Below, piece after piece: positions 8,401 through 16,720 of a stretch of 64,000 bases of DNA. The notes under the pieces are model-generated. The model was not told the origin of the DNA and ran no database searches. It saw only the letters and a program-made list of their open reading frames with translations. Source of the stretch: Streptomyces sp. MA5143a (lineage in GTDB: Bacteria; Actinomycetota; Actinomycetes; Streptomycetales; Streptomycetaceae); assembly GCF_900290235.1 (NCBI RefSeq), contig NZ_OLMK01000009.1, positions 1 through 64,000 on the forward strand, read 5' to 3'. The first letter of the stretch is position 1. Each line of letters starts with the position of its first letter. The translations under genes and the position numbers were made by a program.

Positions 8401-8590
8401 CGAGAGCCTGAGGCTCGTCCGGCTGCCGTGCGCCGGAGTCGAGCGCTCCGCGTCCTTCCCGCAGGCAGGAGGTGATCATCACGAATCCATCACACATTCT
8501 TCTTGCTTGACAGGGAGAAATATTCCATAGCGGAAGATGTAATGATTCATCAATCCTTAGCAGCTCAGGGGTGTCTGTGACACTTCGCCG
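8401..8590 (+). promoter_or_regulatory. AT-rich upstream region of the large DNRLRE gene
   Basis: A locally AT-rich stretch (about 8480-8560) stands out from the surrounding GC-rich DNA. It contains TTGACA at 8507-8512, an exact -35 hexamer, but no well-placed matching -10. It probably carries the promoter of the gene at 8591. Confidence 0.4.
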
Positions 8591-11500
8591 GTGAGACATA
8601 GAACCGCACGCATACCCGGGTTCAGACACAGACCCGGGCACCGTACTGCCACAGCCGCCCTACTTGTCCTTGCCCTGACCGGTGGCGCGCTCGCCGCAGT
8701 GGGACAGGCGGCCGCCGACGACACCACGCCCCCGGCGGACACCGTCACGGAGACTGTCGAGGAGCGTGATCTCGGCCCCGCGGAGGCCGATGGCGAGGCG
8801 ACCGCACGGCTGCTCGCTCAGGCACAGGACCGTCGCATCGAGATCCTCTCCGCCCGAACCGAGACCGGCTCCACGTACGCCAACCCCGACGGCACCCTCA
8901 CGGCGGAGGCGTTCGCCGCGCAGGTGCGAGTGAAGGAGGACGGGCGGTGGAAGGAGCTCGACACCTCGCTGTCCGACACCGGTGCCGCCCTCACGCCCGA
9001 CACCGCGGCCGCCGACATCAAGGTCTCTGACGGCGGGGACACCGCCCTCGCCTCGGTCTCCGAGGACGGCAGGACTTTCGGGCTCGGCTGGGCGGAGAAG
9101 CTGCCCAGCCCCACGGTGGACGGTGACACCGCCTCGTACGACATCGGCGCGGGCGAGACACTCGAAGTCACCGCGCTGCCGCAAGGGTTCTCGCAGAACG
9201 TCCTGCTGGAACAGGCACCGGCCGAGCCGGTGTCGTACCGGATCCCGCTGGAGCTTGACGGGCTCACCCTCGCCGAGGCGGACTCCGGGCATCTGCTGCT
9301 GACGGACCCCTCCGGAGCGCTGGTCGCCGAGGCACCCGCGCCGATGATGTGGGACTCCAGCCGGAACGAGCTGTCCGGCGAGCCGGAGCGCCAGGCCCGG
9401 GTCGACGCGGACGTCGAGACCGCCGCCGACGGCCGCCAGACCCTGGTCCTCACCCCGGACGCCAGTTTCCTCGCCAAGGCCACGTACCCCGTGACGGTCG
9501 ACCCGACCTCCACCCTCGCGGTGACCACGGACACCTGGGTGGCCACCAATTACACCGACTCGCAGGTCTCCTCCACGGAGCTAAAGTCGGGGACGTACAA
9601 CGCCGGTGACACCAAGGCCCGGTCGTATCTGAAGTTCGACGTCTCGGACTTCGCGGGCAAGCACATCACCGACACCAACCTGGCCCTCTACTCGTACTGG
9701 TCCTCGTCCTGCTCGACCGCAGGCCCCGGCACCCAGATCCGGCGGATCACCTCCACCTGGTCCTCGTCGACCGTCACCTGGGACGAGCAGCCGTCAACGA
9801 CTGCAGCGGGCGCGGTCACCAGCACCGCCGCCAAGGGCTACTCGGACGACTGCCCGGCCGGCACGGTCAACTTCGACGTCGACGACATCGTGCAAGACTG
9901 GGCCGACGGGGCCACCAACTACGGCATCCAGGTGCGCGGCGCCAGCGAGACCGACTCGCTGACCTGGCGCCGTTACCGGTCGGCGAACTACATCTCCGGC
10001 GACGCCGCCGTCGAGCCGCACCTGACCGTCACCTACAACTCGTACCCGAGCACGGCTGCCCAGATCCTGCCGCTCGCCTCTGCCGTCACCCCCGACGCCA
10101 CCCCCACCCTGTCGGTCAGGGCGAGCGACGCCGACGCCGACCAGCTCCGCTACACCTTCGAAGTCTGGGACAACGGCCTGACGACCCGGAAGACCACCGG
10201 CAACTCCCAGTACCTACTCCCCGGCCGGACGGGCACCTGGACCTCCGGCACGCTCGCCCCAGGGACCTACAAGTGGCGGGTCAAGGCGTACGACGCGACC
10301 GACCTGTCCCAGTCGTGGTCGCCCTGGCGGACCCTGACCGTCGATCCGACGGCACCGGCAGCGCCCGACATCACCAGCACCAGTCACGCCTCGTCCACCG
10401 GCTGGTACAACACCAACAACTTCGCCGGCACCCTCACAGCCGACGACACCAGCGGCATCGACGGATACGCCGTGAAGATCGACCGCTCCCCCGCGACCGG
10501 CGCCGGCACCACGGTCACCCAGACGTCCGCCACCGTGAACGCCGCCGACCTGGCCGACGGCACCTGGTACGTCCACGCCGCCGCCCGCAACAAGGCGGGC
10601 TTGTGGTCGACGACCCAGAGCCTCCCGTTCAATATCGACACCACCGCCCCAGAGACCCCGACGGTCGCCTCCTCCACGCATCCGCTCGATACGGGCACGT
10701 ACACGAGCCGCAAGGCCTCCTTCACCTGGACCGCACCGGCCGACGCCTCGACCGTGTCCGCGTACGCCGTGAGCGTGGACCAGAACGCCTCGACGCTGCC
10801 GTCGAGCAGCTCGACCACCCAGACAGCCCCCTCCCTCACCACCACGGTGAGTGCCGACGGCACCTGGTACTTGCACGTTCGGGCCAAGGACAAGGCGGGC
10901 AACTGGTCCTCGTCCGCCGCCCATTACGCCTTCGGAGTCGACTCGACCCTCGCCCTGCTGCCGACCGTCAGCTCGACCACCCACCCAGACCAGGCCGCCG
11001 CCTACAAGGCGACCGCTTTCACGGCGACCTGGGCAACGAGCGCCACCGCGGCCGGCTACAGCTATGTCCTGGACGCCGCGTCGGGCACGGTCCCGAACAC
11101 CACCACCGACTCAACCACCGCGTCCTACACAGGTACGGTCACGGAGGGCACCTGGTACCTGCACGTCCGCGCGGCCGACGCCGCCGGGACATGGGGACCC
11201 ACAGCCCACTACCGCATCGCCGTCGACACCACCGCGCCCGCCGCCCCCACGGTCTCCTCGCCGGACTTCCCCGAGGCCGTCTGGGCCGGTGACGCGGGCG
11301 ACACCGGAACGTTCACCCTGACGTCCGGCGACAAGAGCCTGAAGTCGTTCACCTACGCGCTCGACGGGGGCACGGCTACGACGGTCACCGCGGCCGCAGC
11401 GGCCGAGGCGATCGACCTGACCCCAGCGAGCGACGGCAGCCACAAGCTCACCGTCACCGCCACCGACAAGGCCGGCAATACCTCCGCCGCCACCGCCTAT

Positions 11501-13189
11501 ACCTTCCACGTCGGCGGCGCCGGGCTCACGGCCCCCCTGACCGGAGAGGAGGCCGGGCACTCGGTCACGCTCACCGCGGCGGGGCCGGCTGATCTGACGG
11601 GGGCGACCTTCCAGTACCGGCGGGGTGACAACGACACCTGGGCGGACATTCCCGTCTCGGCCGTCAGCCTCTCCGCGGACGCCTCCCCGGTGACGTGGCC
11701 GGTCCCCATGACGGGCGGAGTTACGCCGAACCTGACCTGGGACACCGACGCGCTGGCCGACAACGGGAAGCTGCAGCTGCGGGCGGTCTTCACCGGGGCG
11801 AACTCTCCAGCGCCGTCGGACACGGTCGAGGTGCTGCTGAAGCGGGTCAACGTCACCGAGGAGAGCACTGACCTGGACAGCCTGACCGAGCCCACCACGG
11901 TCCAGTCCTACGCCCTGGAGGCGGCTGAGGAACGCGCCGAGGTGTCCGCGGACACGCTCGCACCGCCCTACCTCGACCAGGACACCGGCCACATCGTCGC
12001 CCCGGTCGCCGACTCCGGCGCCAAGGACGACGCGACGGCCGCCATCTCGCTGAGCGACGTACCGGTCGACCTGGGCACGGGCGACGGCAGCACGGAGGAC
12101 ACCGCCGAGGCTGCCGACGGCACGACCACGACCGAGGACGACGTCGCCGACGCGGCCGCCACCACCGACGCGACGGTGACCCCGGTCACCGAGGTCGTCG
12201 CGCACAGCCAGGCCGAACTCGACTCCGTCGCCGACGAGATCCTCTACCTCGACGAAGATGACGTCACCGGCGCCGCCGCCCTCACCTCCGCCCGGGTCGA
12301 CGCCGAGTCCAACAAGGTCATCGTCGAGATCGCGGCCGAAGACGACGGTCTCGCGGACCGGCTCGGACAGCGCTACGGAACTGACATGATCACCGTCCAG
12401 GTCAACCCCGGCGTCACCCAGATCAACGAGACCGCAGACCGCTGGAGCGACAAGAACCCGTACAAGGGCGGAGCCGGCTACGAATCCCACTGGCCGGCCG
12501 GGGAGGCCGCCAACAAGTTCTCGGCCTGCACCACCGGGTTCGCCTGGACCTACAAGGGCAACCCCTACATCATCACCGCCGGGCACTGCACAACCCTCGA
12601 TGGCTGGATGGACAGCTGGGACAAGACCGCCCCCGACAACTCGGTCAGCGTCGGAAGCGTCGACTACGACAACTACTCAAACAGCAAGGGCTCGGCCAAG
12701 CTCTCCGGCCAGAGCTACTACTCCGGGGACCTGTCGCTGATCCACGTCTACGAGAACAGATACAACGTCTCCGCCCGCATCTACAAGAAGGGCTCCACGC
12801 TGCGCAGGGTCGAGAACCGGTGGACCACCCGCTCCCAGAAGGCCGAGCAGTTCTGCACCGGAGGCGCGCGGAGCTCGGAGGTCTGCGGCTGGAAGGTCAC
12901 CGAGACCAAGAAGCGATGGAAGTACGGCAACGGAGACGTCGTCCAGAACATCACCATGGCAGAGAAGAACTCCGGGTCATGCGTCATCGGCGGGGACAGC
13001 GGAGGCCCCGTCTACACCGTGAAATCCAACGGCTACGTCTTCGCGAAGGGCATCATCTCGGGCGCGGGATGCAAGTCCCTAGCCGACGACGGCGAGTGCA
13101 GCGATGCCTGGGACGGCAAGTGCACCGTACTCTTTACCGACATCTCCCTGGCGGAGAAGGCGCTTCCGGGAGGGGTAAAGAAGTGGTGA
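8591..13189 (+). CDS. Giant secreted DNRLRE / Ig-like protein with C-terminal trypsin-like protease
   Basis: This 1532-residue exported protein starts with a long signal peptide (cleavage near residue 42). Residues ~45-300 form the unnamed N-terminal region usual before DNRLRE domains, ~312-483 the DNRLRE beta-sandwich (TWVATNYTDSQ to PHLTVTYN), and ~585-975 four or more Ig/Fn3-like repeats with the recurring DGTWYLHVRAKDKAGN-type strand. A Thr/Asp-rich spacer precedes an S1-family protease from ~1292, with His1332 in TAGHC, Asp1380 in GDLSLIHV and Ser1470 in GDSGGP. In Streptomyces this N-terminal architecture is usually followed by RHS repeats and a toxin; here a protease replaces them. The start is GTG without a clear ribosome site. 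The next gene is coupled by GTGA. Confidence 0.85.
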   Translation: MRHRTARIPGFRHRPGHRTATAALLVLALTGGALAAVGQAAADDTTPPADTVTETVEERDLGPAEADGEATARLLAQAQDRRIEILSARTETGSTYANPDGTLTAEAFAAQVRVKEDGRWKELDTSLSDTGAALTPDTAAADIKVSDGGDTALASVSEDGRTFGLGWAEKLPSPTVDGDTASYDIGAGETLEVTALPQGFSQNVLLEQAPAEPVSYRIPLELDGLTLAEADSGHLLLTDPSGALVAEAPAPMMWDSSRNELSGEPERQARVDADVETAADGRQTLVLTPDASFLAKATYPVTVDPTSTLAVTTDTWVATNYTDSQVSSTELKSGTYNAGDTKARSYLKFDVSDFAGKHITDTNLALYSYWSSSCSTAGPGTQIRRITSTWSSSTVTWDEQPSTTAAGAVTSTAAKGYSDDCPAGTVNFDVDDIVQDWADGATNYGIQVRGASETDSLTWRRYRSANYISGDAAVEPHLTVTYNSYPSTAAQILPLASAVTPDATPTLSVRASDADADQLRYTFEVWDNGLTTRKTTGNSQYLLPGRTGTWTSGTLAPGTYKWRVKAYDATDLSQSWSPWRTLTVDPTAPAAPDITSTSHASSTGWYNTNNFAGTLTADDTSGIDGYAVKIDRSPATGAGTTVTQTSATVNAADLADGTWYVHAAARNKAGLWSTTQSLPFNIDTTAPETPTVASSTHPLDTGTYTSRKASFTWTAPADASTVSAYAVSVDQNASTLPSSSSTTQTAPSLTTTVSADGTWYLHVRAKDKAGNWSSSAAHYAFGVDSTLALLPTVSSTTHPDQAAAYKATAFTATWATSATAAGYSYVLDAASGTVPNTTTDSTTASYTGTVTEGTWYLHVRAADAAGTWGPTAHYRIAVDTTAPAAPTVSSPDFPEAVWAGDAGDTGTFTLTSGDKSLKSFTYALDGGTATTVTAAAAAEAIDLTPASDGSHKLTVTATDKAGNTSAATAYTFHVGGAGLTAPLTGEEAGHSVTLTAAGPADLTGATFQYRRGDNDTWADIPVSAVSLSADASPVTWPVPMTGGVTPNLTWDTDALADNGKLQLRAVFTGANSPAPSDTVEVLLKRVNVTEESTDLDSLTEPTTVQSYALEAAEERAEVSADTLAPPYLDQDTGHIVAPVADSGAKDDATAAISLSDVPVDLGTGDGSTEDTAEAADGTTTTEDDVADAAATTDATVTPVTEVVAHSQAELDSVADEILYLDEDDVTGAAALTSARVDAESNKVIVEIAAEDDGLADRLGQRYGTDMITVQVNPGVTQINETADRWSDKNPYKGGAGYESHWPAGEAANKFSACTTGFAWTYKGNPYIITAGHCTTLDGWMDSWDKTAPDNSVSVGSVDYDNYSNSKGSAKLSGQSYYSGDLSLIHVYENRYNVSARIYKKGSTLRRVENRWTTRSQKAEQFCTGGARSSEVCGWKVTETKKRWKYGNGDVVQNITMAEKNSGSCVIGGDSGGPVYTVKSNGYVFAKGIISGAGCKSLADDGECSDAWDGKCTVLFTDISLAEKALPGGVKKW

Positions 13190-13689
13190 CCATGGCACGG
13201 CACGCACGCGTGCTCGGCGGTGTCGCCGCCCTCCTCGTGGGTCTGTCCGGCTGTGTCGACTCGTCAACCTGCGCCGGGGTCGAGGTGGTGTCCCAGGTCG
13301 GCGTGTACGTCGTACAGGACGGCTACGGCGATCTCACGGGCGCCACCTACGAGTTGTGCACGCGCGGCAAGTGCGCCAAGGGCGAGTTGCAGCAGCAGGG
13401 CATCTCAAACCTGACCGTCGGGCTGCCAGACGACGTCGACCCCGACACCGCCCCGGTCCGTCTCCGCGTCACCCGCACGGGTGCGGCCAAGCCCTTCATC
13501 GACGACTCTGTCGAGGCCAAGCTCGTCCATCAGTCCGACGGCTGCGGCGGCGGTGGCTACTCGCAAGCGCTGGCGTACACCAAGGAGGACGGGCTGCTGC
13601 CGAACGTCCCGAAGGCGATCGGGAAGGCCTGGGTCCAACAGCGGAAGGCCGAGGCCACCGCAGATCCCAGCCCCACGGCATCTCCCTGA
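13186..13689 (+). CDS. Lipoprotein coupled to the secreted protease (possible inhibitor/immunity protein)
   Basis: The 167-residue product has a short signal peptide and a lipobox ending VGLSGC, so it should be anchored to the outer face of the membrane. The mature part is a Cys-containing, beta-rich domain (CTRGKCAKGEL; DGCGGGGYS) I cannot assign, ending in a Pro/Thr tail. GTG 13186 overlaps the protease stop as GTGA and has GGGAGGGG about 10 nt upstream; ATG 13192 is the alternative. Tight coupling to a protease-tipped DNRLRE protein suggests it restrains or holds that protease. This is inference only. Confidence 0.7.
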   Translation: MTMARHARVLGGVAALLVGLSGCVDSSTCAGVEVVSQVGVYVVQDGYGDLTGATYELCTRGKCAKGELQQQGISNLTVGLPDDVDPDTAPVRLRVTRTGAAKPFIDDSVEAKLVHQSDGCGGGGYSQALAYTKEDGLLPNVPKAIGKAWVQQRKAEATADPSPTASP

Positions 13690-13701
13690 TTCTCCACACC
13701 C

Positions 13702-13737
13702 CCGTGCCCGGCCCCTCCTCAGAGCGGCCGGGCACGG
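13702..13737 (+). terminator. Terminator after the protease-lipoprotein operon
   Basis: A perfect 12-bp stem (13702-13713 with 13726-13737) with a 12-nt loop lies 13 bp after the lipoprotein stop. Confidence 0.8.
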
Positions 13738-13895
13738 CCTTGTGTCGGGGTTTCAGGTAGGCAAGGCGCTCAGCGGCCGGTCTCGATGCGCTGGATGACG
13801 ATGCCGCGGGCGCAACGGCAGCTCATGCCGCAGTACCCTGACGACTTCTCTGCTCGCTGCCGAGAATGCGGCCCGCAGGGGCTGCCCGACAGCAG

Positions 13896-13994
13896 GTGGA
13901 GCCGGTCACATCCACCAAGTCGATCACCACGACGTTCGGTTACGACGCGGAGGGCAACCGCACGCGTTTGCCCGGGCCTCCGTCCACTCAGTGA
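13896..13994 (+). pseudogene. RHS/YD-repeat remnant
   Basis: Thirty-two codons read VEPVTSTKSITTTFGYDAEG and on through NRTRLPGPPSTQ to a stop. GYDAEGNRTR is the classic YD-repeat of RHS proteins. The reading frame breaks off where IS5-like sequence begins near 13966. It is evidence that an RHS coding tail once followed the DNRLRE gene. Confidence 0.55.
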
Positions 13995-14190
13995 ACCGGC
14001 GGAAGGCCGTCACACCCGACAGCCCGAAGCCTGGGGGCAGTTGTTCCAGGTACAGCCTGAGGTGGCCACGAAGATGATGGCAGCCAGCACCTCGCGGTCC
14101 CCTCGCCGCCGGCGACCTCCACCCTGCGGGCGAATCGGCGCCGGCGGGACCAACCCGAGGGTCTGTACGGTGAGTGGGTCTGTTCCGTAG
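13966..14190 (-). pseudogene. IS5-family transposase N-terminal fragment, frameshifted
   Basis: The minus strand encodes VPPAPIRPQGGGRRRRGDRE, then VLAAIIFVATSGCTW. After a +1 frameshift it continues EQLPPGFGLSGVTAFRRFTEW, the conserved N-terminal part of IS5-group transposases. The DDE catalytic domain is missing, cut off at the RHS remnant. Confidence 0.65.
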
Positions 14191-14223
14191 TCGGTGGTGA
14201 CGGTGAGTACTCGCCTGTGATCA

Positions 14224-14732
14224 TTGAGCGTGCATGATGCGAACACGCTTGTGGGAACGGTGTTTTCGGGGTTGTCGGCGTTGGTCATCGAGGATGTGGC
14301 GGACGGTGGCGAGATAGACCGGGTTTCGGCTCGGACCCGGGATGTTCCAGTTCCCTGTCCGGTGTGCGGGGTGGTGACGGGGAGGGTCCACGGGTATCAC
14401 GGCCGGACGGTGCGGGATGTGCCGGTCGACGGTCGGCAGGTCGTGGTCCGGGTGAGGATACGACGGCTGGTCTGTCCGGCCTTGGGCTGCAGACGGCAGA
14501 CCTTCCGAGAGCAGGTCCCCGGGCTCCTGGAGCGCCATCAGCGTCGCACCACACGGCTGACCGGCCAGCTCTCCGAGCTGGTCAGGGAGTTATGCGGCCG
14601 GGCGTCCGCCCGACTCGCCCGATCCCTGGCGGTGCCCGTGTCGTACGCCTCCGCCCTGGGGCGCCGGCACAGCTACGCCACGATCATCATCAACGCCGAG
14701 ACCGGCGAGGGAATCGAGGTACTGCCCGGCCG
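14224..14732 (+). pseudogene. ISL3-family transposase fragment, internally deleted and fused to integrase
   Basis: This is the first half of a continuous 296-codon ORF. It has the ISL3 zinc-finger region (CPVCGVVTGRVHGYHGRTVR, then LVCPALGCRRQTF) and the helical linker RTTRLTGQLSELVRELCGR. It jumps from LAVPVSY to RRHSYATIIINAETGEGIEV, the start of the DDE domain, and then stops being ISL3 at LPGR. Both the linker-to-DDE join and the loss of the catalytic C-terminus show deletions. It cannot be an active transposase. Confidence 0.65.
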
Positions 14733-15114
14733 CGCCCCGGAGACCGATCGGGAAAGGAAGAGGTTCCCGCTCATTCTGACCACGATGTACGGCAACGCCC
14801 TCCGGGCGAACATCTTCAACGTCGAGGTGTGGAAGCCCGCCCTGGCAGCGGTAGGTGTCATCCCCATGCGAAGCAAGGTCAAACGCTGGAAGGCGTCCCG
14901 CAAGGACGGCTTTCATGTCCTGCGGCACACGTATGCCTCGATCATCCTCGAAGCGGGCGAGTCCGTTGTCACCCTGGCACGCTGGCTCGGCCACTCGAGC
15001 CCAACCATCACCCTGGACTGCTACGCCCACTTCATGCCCGAGGCTGGTGGTAAGGGCCGTAGCGCCATCGACGCCCTGTTGAGCCGACCTTCCGAGGCCG
15101 CTGTGGCTGCATAG
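14733..15114 (+). pseudogene. Tyrosine recombinase (integrase) C-terminal fragment
   Basis: The second half of the same ORF carries phage-type integrase motifs: FHVLRHTYASIILE (HxxR box), LARWLGHSSPTITLDCYAHF (LGH and the nucleophilic Tyr) and an acidic/basic tail. The N-terminal arm-binding and core-binding domains and the box I arginine are gone, replaced by transposase sequence. It lies 289 bp from the intact corA and 437 bp from the right attachment core, the normal place for an integrase. The element is therefore probably immobile unless helped in trans. Confidence 0.75.
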
Positions 15115-15141
15115 CAGGAACGATTCCTCGGAGTCCGCGAG

Positions 15142-15174
15142 AAGGAGGGGCGCAGCATCGCTGCGCCCCTCCTT
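15142..15174 (+). terminator. Terminator of the integrase remnant
   Basis: A perfect 15-bp stem (15142-15156 with 15160-15174) with the 3-nt loop atc ends in tt. Confidence 0.85.
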
Positions 15175-15305
15175 GGCATTCTGCGACCCGCTGAAAATCT
15201 TACCCTGAGTGATGATCGATGCTCCCGGTAACTGGGGTCGCGGGAAGGTGAAATCGAGGCTGGCGCTCCCAATGGGGGAGGGGAGCGGCGACGCGGAGCG
15301 CGTTC

Positions 15306-15327
15306 GATTCTCCCCAGATTCTCCCCA
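15306..15327. repeat. Tandem 11-mer, candidate integrase arm sites
   Basis: GATTCTCCCCA occurs twice in direct tandem between the integrase and corA, with a third copy at 6881-6891. Short direct repeats at this place fit arm-type binding sites of a tyrosine integrase. The repeat is seen; the role is inferred. Confidence 0.5.
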
Positions 15328-15402
15328 GCGCCCTCAGAGCCGTTTGAGCGTCCACGATCGGGGGTCTCCGGCCTGTGGAGTGGCCCCTCGCTCAGTGGTT
15401 AC

Positions 15403-16575
15403 TCAGAGCCAATCTCGCCGCTTGAAGACGACGTACAAACTGGCACAAACAACCGCCATAAGGGCGATCGAAAGAGGGTATCCGAATACCCAGTGCAACT
15501 CCGGCATGTGCTCGAAGTTCATCCCGTAGACCGTGCCGACCAGCGTCGGAGCGAAGAGGATCGCCGCCCAGGAGGAGATCTTCTTGATCTCCTCGTTCTG
15601 TTCGAAGCCCGCCTCCGCCAGGGCCCGCATCTCCGCGTTCTGCTGCTGGGTCACCAGCGTCGCGTTCACTGTGAGGATGTCCGTGAGGGCCTGGCGGAAG
15701 CCGTCGACGCGTTCGCTGGTGTGGGTGACGTGGTCGGCGACGTCGCGGAGGTAGCTCTGGAGTTCGTCGTCCGTCTCGTACTTGGTGAAACCGGCCATGA
15801 GGCCGTGCAGCATCCCGACCAGGGGGCGGGTGGCCCGCTGGAACTCGACGACCTCGCGGGAGAGTTCGTAGATGCGGCGGGACACCTCCGGATCGCCCCG
15901 GAACACCTCGGTCTCGATCTCGTCGATGTCGTTCTGCACACCGGCGACGACCGGCACATAGTCGTCCACCACCGCGTCGAGGATGGCGTACAGCACCGCC
16001 TCAGGGCCCAGCCTCAGCAGTTCCGGTGTCTCCTCCATGCGGCGGCGCACCGCCGACAGGTCCGGCGCCGCGCCATGGCGGACCGTGATGACGAAGTCCG
16101 GGCCCACGAACACGTGCAGCTCACCGAAGTCGACCTCCTCCGGCGCGTCGAGATAGCGGGCCGCCCGCAGCACCACGAACAGGGTGTCGCCGTAGCGCTC
16201 CAGCTTGGGGCGCTGATGGGCCTCCATCGCGTCCTCGACGGCGAGCGGATGGAGGTCGAACTCCGTTGCCAATGACAGCAGTTCACCCTCGGTGGGGCGG
16301 GCCAGCCCGATCCACGCCATGCCCGACGGGGCCTCCCGCAGCGCGCGGTAGGTCTCGGCGAGCGACGCGGGCGCGGCGACCCGTACGCCGTCCTCGTACA
16401 GGACCGCCTGCACGACACTGGCCGCCCGGTCCGCCCGGTCCTCCCGCTCCGACTCCGCCGGCCCGGGACGGGGCGTCGGCGGTCGGCCCGCCGGCGGTGC
16501 GGGTGGGGTCAGCGCGCGGCGCCAGACCGACCCCCTCGCGCTCTTCGAGGCTGGGCGGGCACGTCGTTCGGCCAT
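15403..16575 (-). CDS. corA: CorA family magnesium/divalent cation transporter
   Basis: This 390-residue inner-membrane channel imports Mg2+ (possibly Co2+/Ni2+). It has a Pro-rich N-terminus, the cytoplasmic alpha/beta funnel domain, a long stalk helix, and two C-terminal membrane segments, the first ending in the signature YGMNFEHMPEL and the second followed by the basic end FKRRDWL. ATG 16575 has GGAGG 8 nt upstream. The last ~50 codons (15403-15550) lie inside the integrative element, so the present gene is a hybrid restored by element DNA. A displaced older 3' end remains at 7057. It is divergent from the AlkZ-like gene. Confidence 0.92.
   Translation of the reverse strand: MAERRARPASKSARGSVWRRALTPPAPPAGRPPTPRPGPAESEREDRADRAASVVQAVLYEDGVRVAAPASLAETYRALREAPSGMAWIGLARPTEGELLSLATEFDLHPLAVEDAMEAHQRPKLERYGDTLFVVLRAARYLDAPEEVDFGELHVFVGPDFVITVRHGAAPDLSAVRRRMEETPELLRLGPEAVLYAILDAVVDDYVPVVAGVQNDIDEIETEVFRGDPEVSRRIYELSREVVEFQRATRPLVGMLHGLMAGFTKYETDDELQSYLRDVADHVTHTSERVDGFRQALTDILTVNATLVTQQQNAEMRALAEAGFEQNEEIKKISSWAAILFAPTLVGTVYGMNFEHMPELHWVFGYPLSIALMAVVCASLYVVFKRRDWL
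15551..15583. repeat. Right attachment core (33 bp) inside corA
   Basis: Identical to 7205-7237. It lies within the corA TM1 region (codons for SSWAAILFA). To its right the native gene continues with no counterpart at the left end. Confidence 0.7.
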
Positions 16576-16707
16576 CGGTTCGCCTCCGGAGTCGCACATC
16601 CGTCTGGGTGATCTTCGAGCAGGATATCCGGGGCAAACCGTGGCACGGGCCCCCAGGAGGTCCGATCCCGTCGGGCGTCGCGGACAGAAGCTGTCCGCAA
16701 GGGCCGT

Positions 16708-16713
16708 TAGCGT
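16708..16713 (+). promoter_or_regulatory. -10 element of the AlkZ-like gene (leaderless type)
   Basis: TAGCGT fits TAnnnT and is 7 nt before ATG 16721. No Shine-Dalgarno sequence is present. Confidence 0.45.
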
Positions 16714-16720
16714 CTTCCTC

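Noticed and set aside
13780..14200. A plus-strand hypothetical gene
   Set aside because: The plus-strand frames here are interrupted and overlap RHS and IS5 remnants that explain the sequence better.
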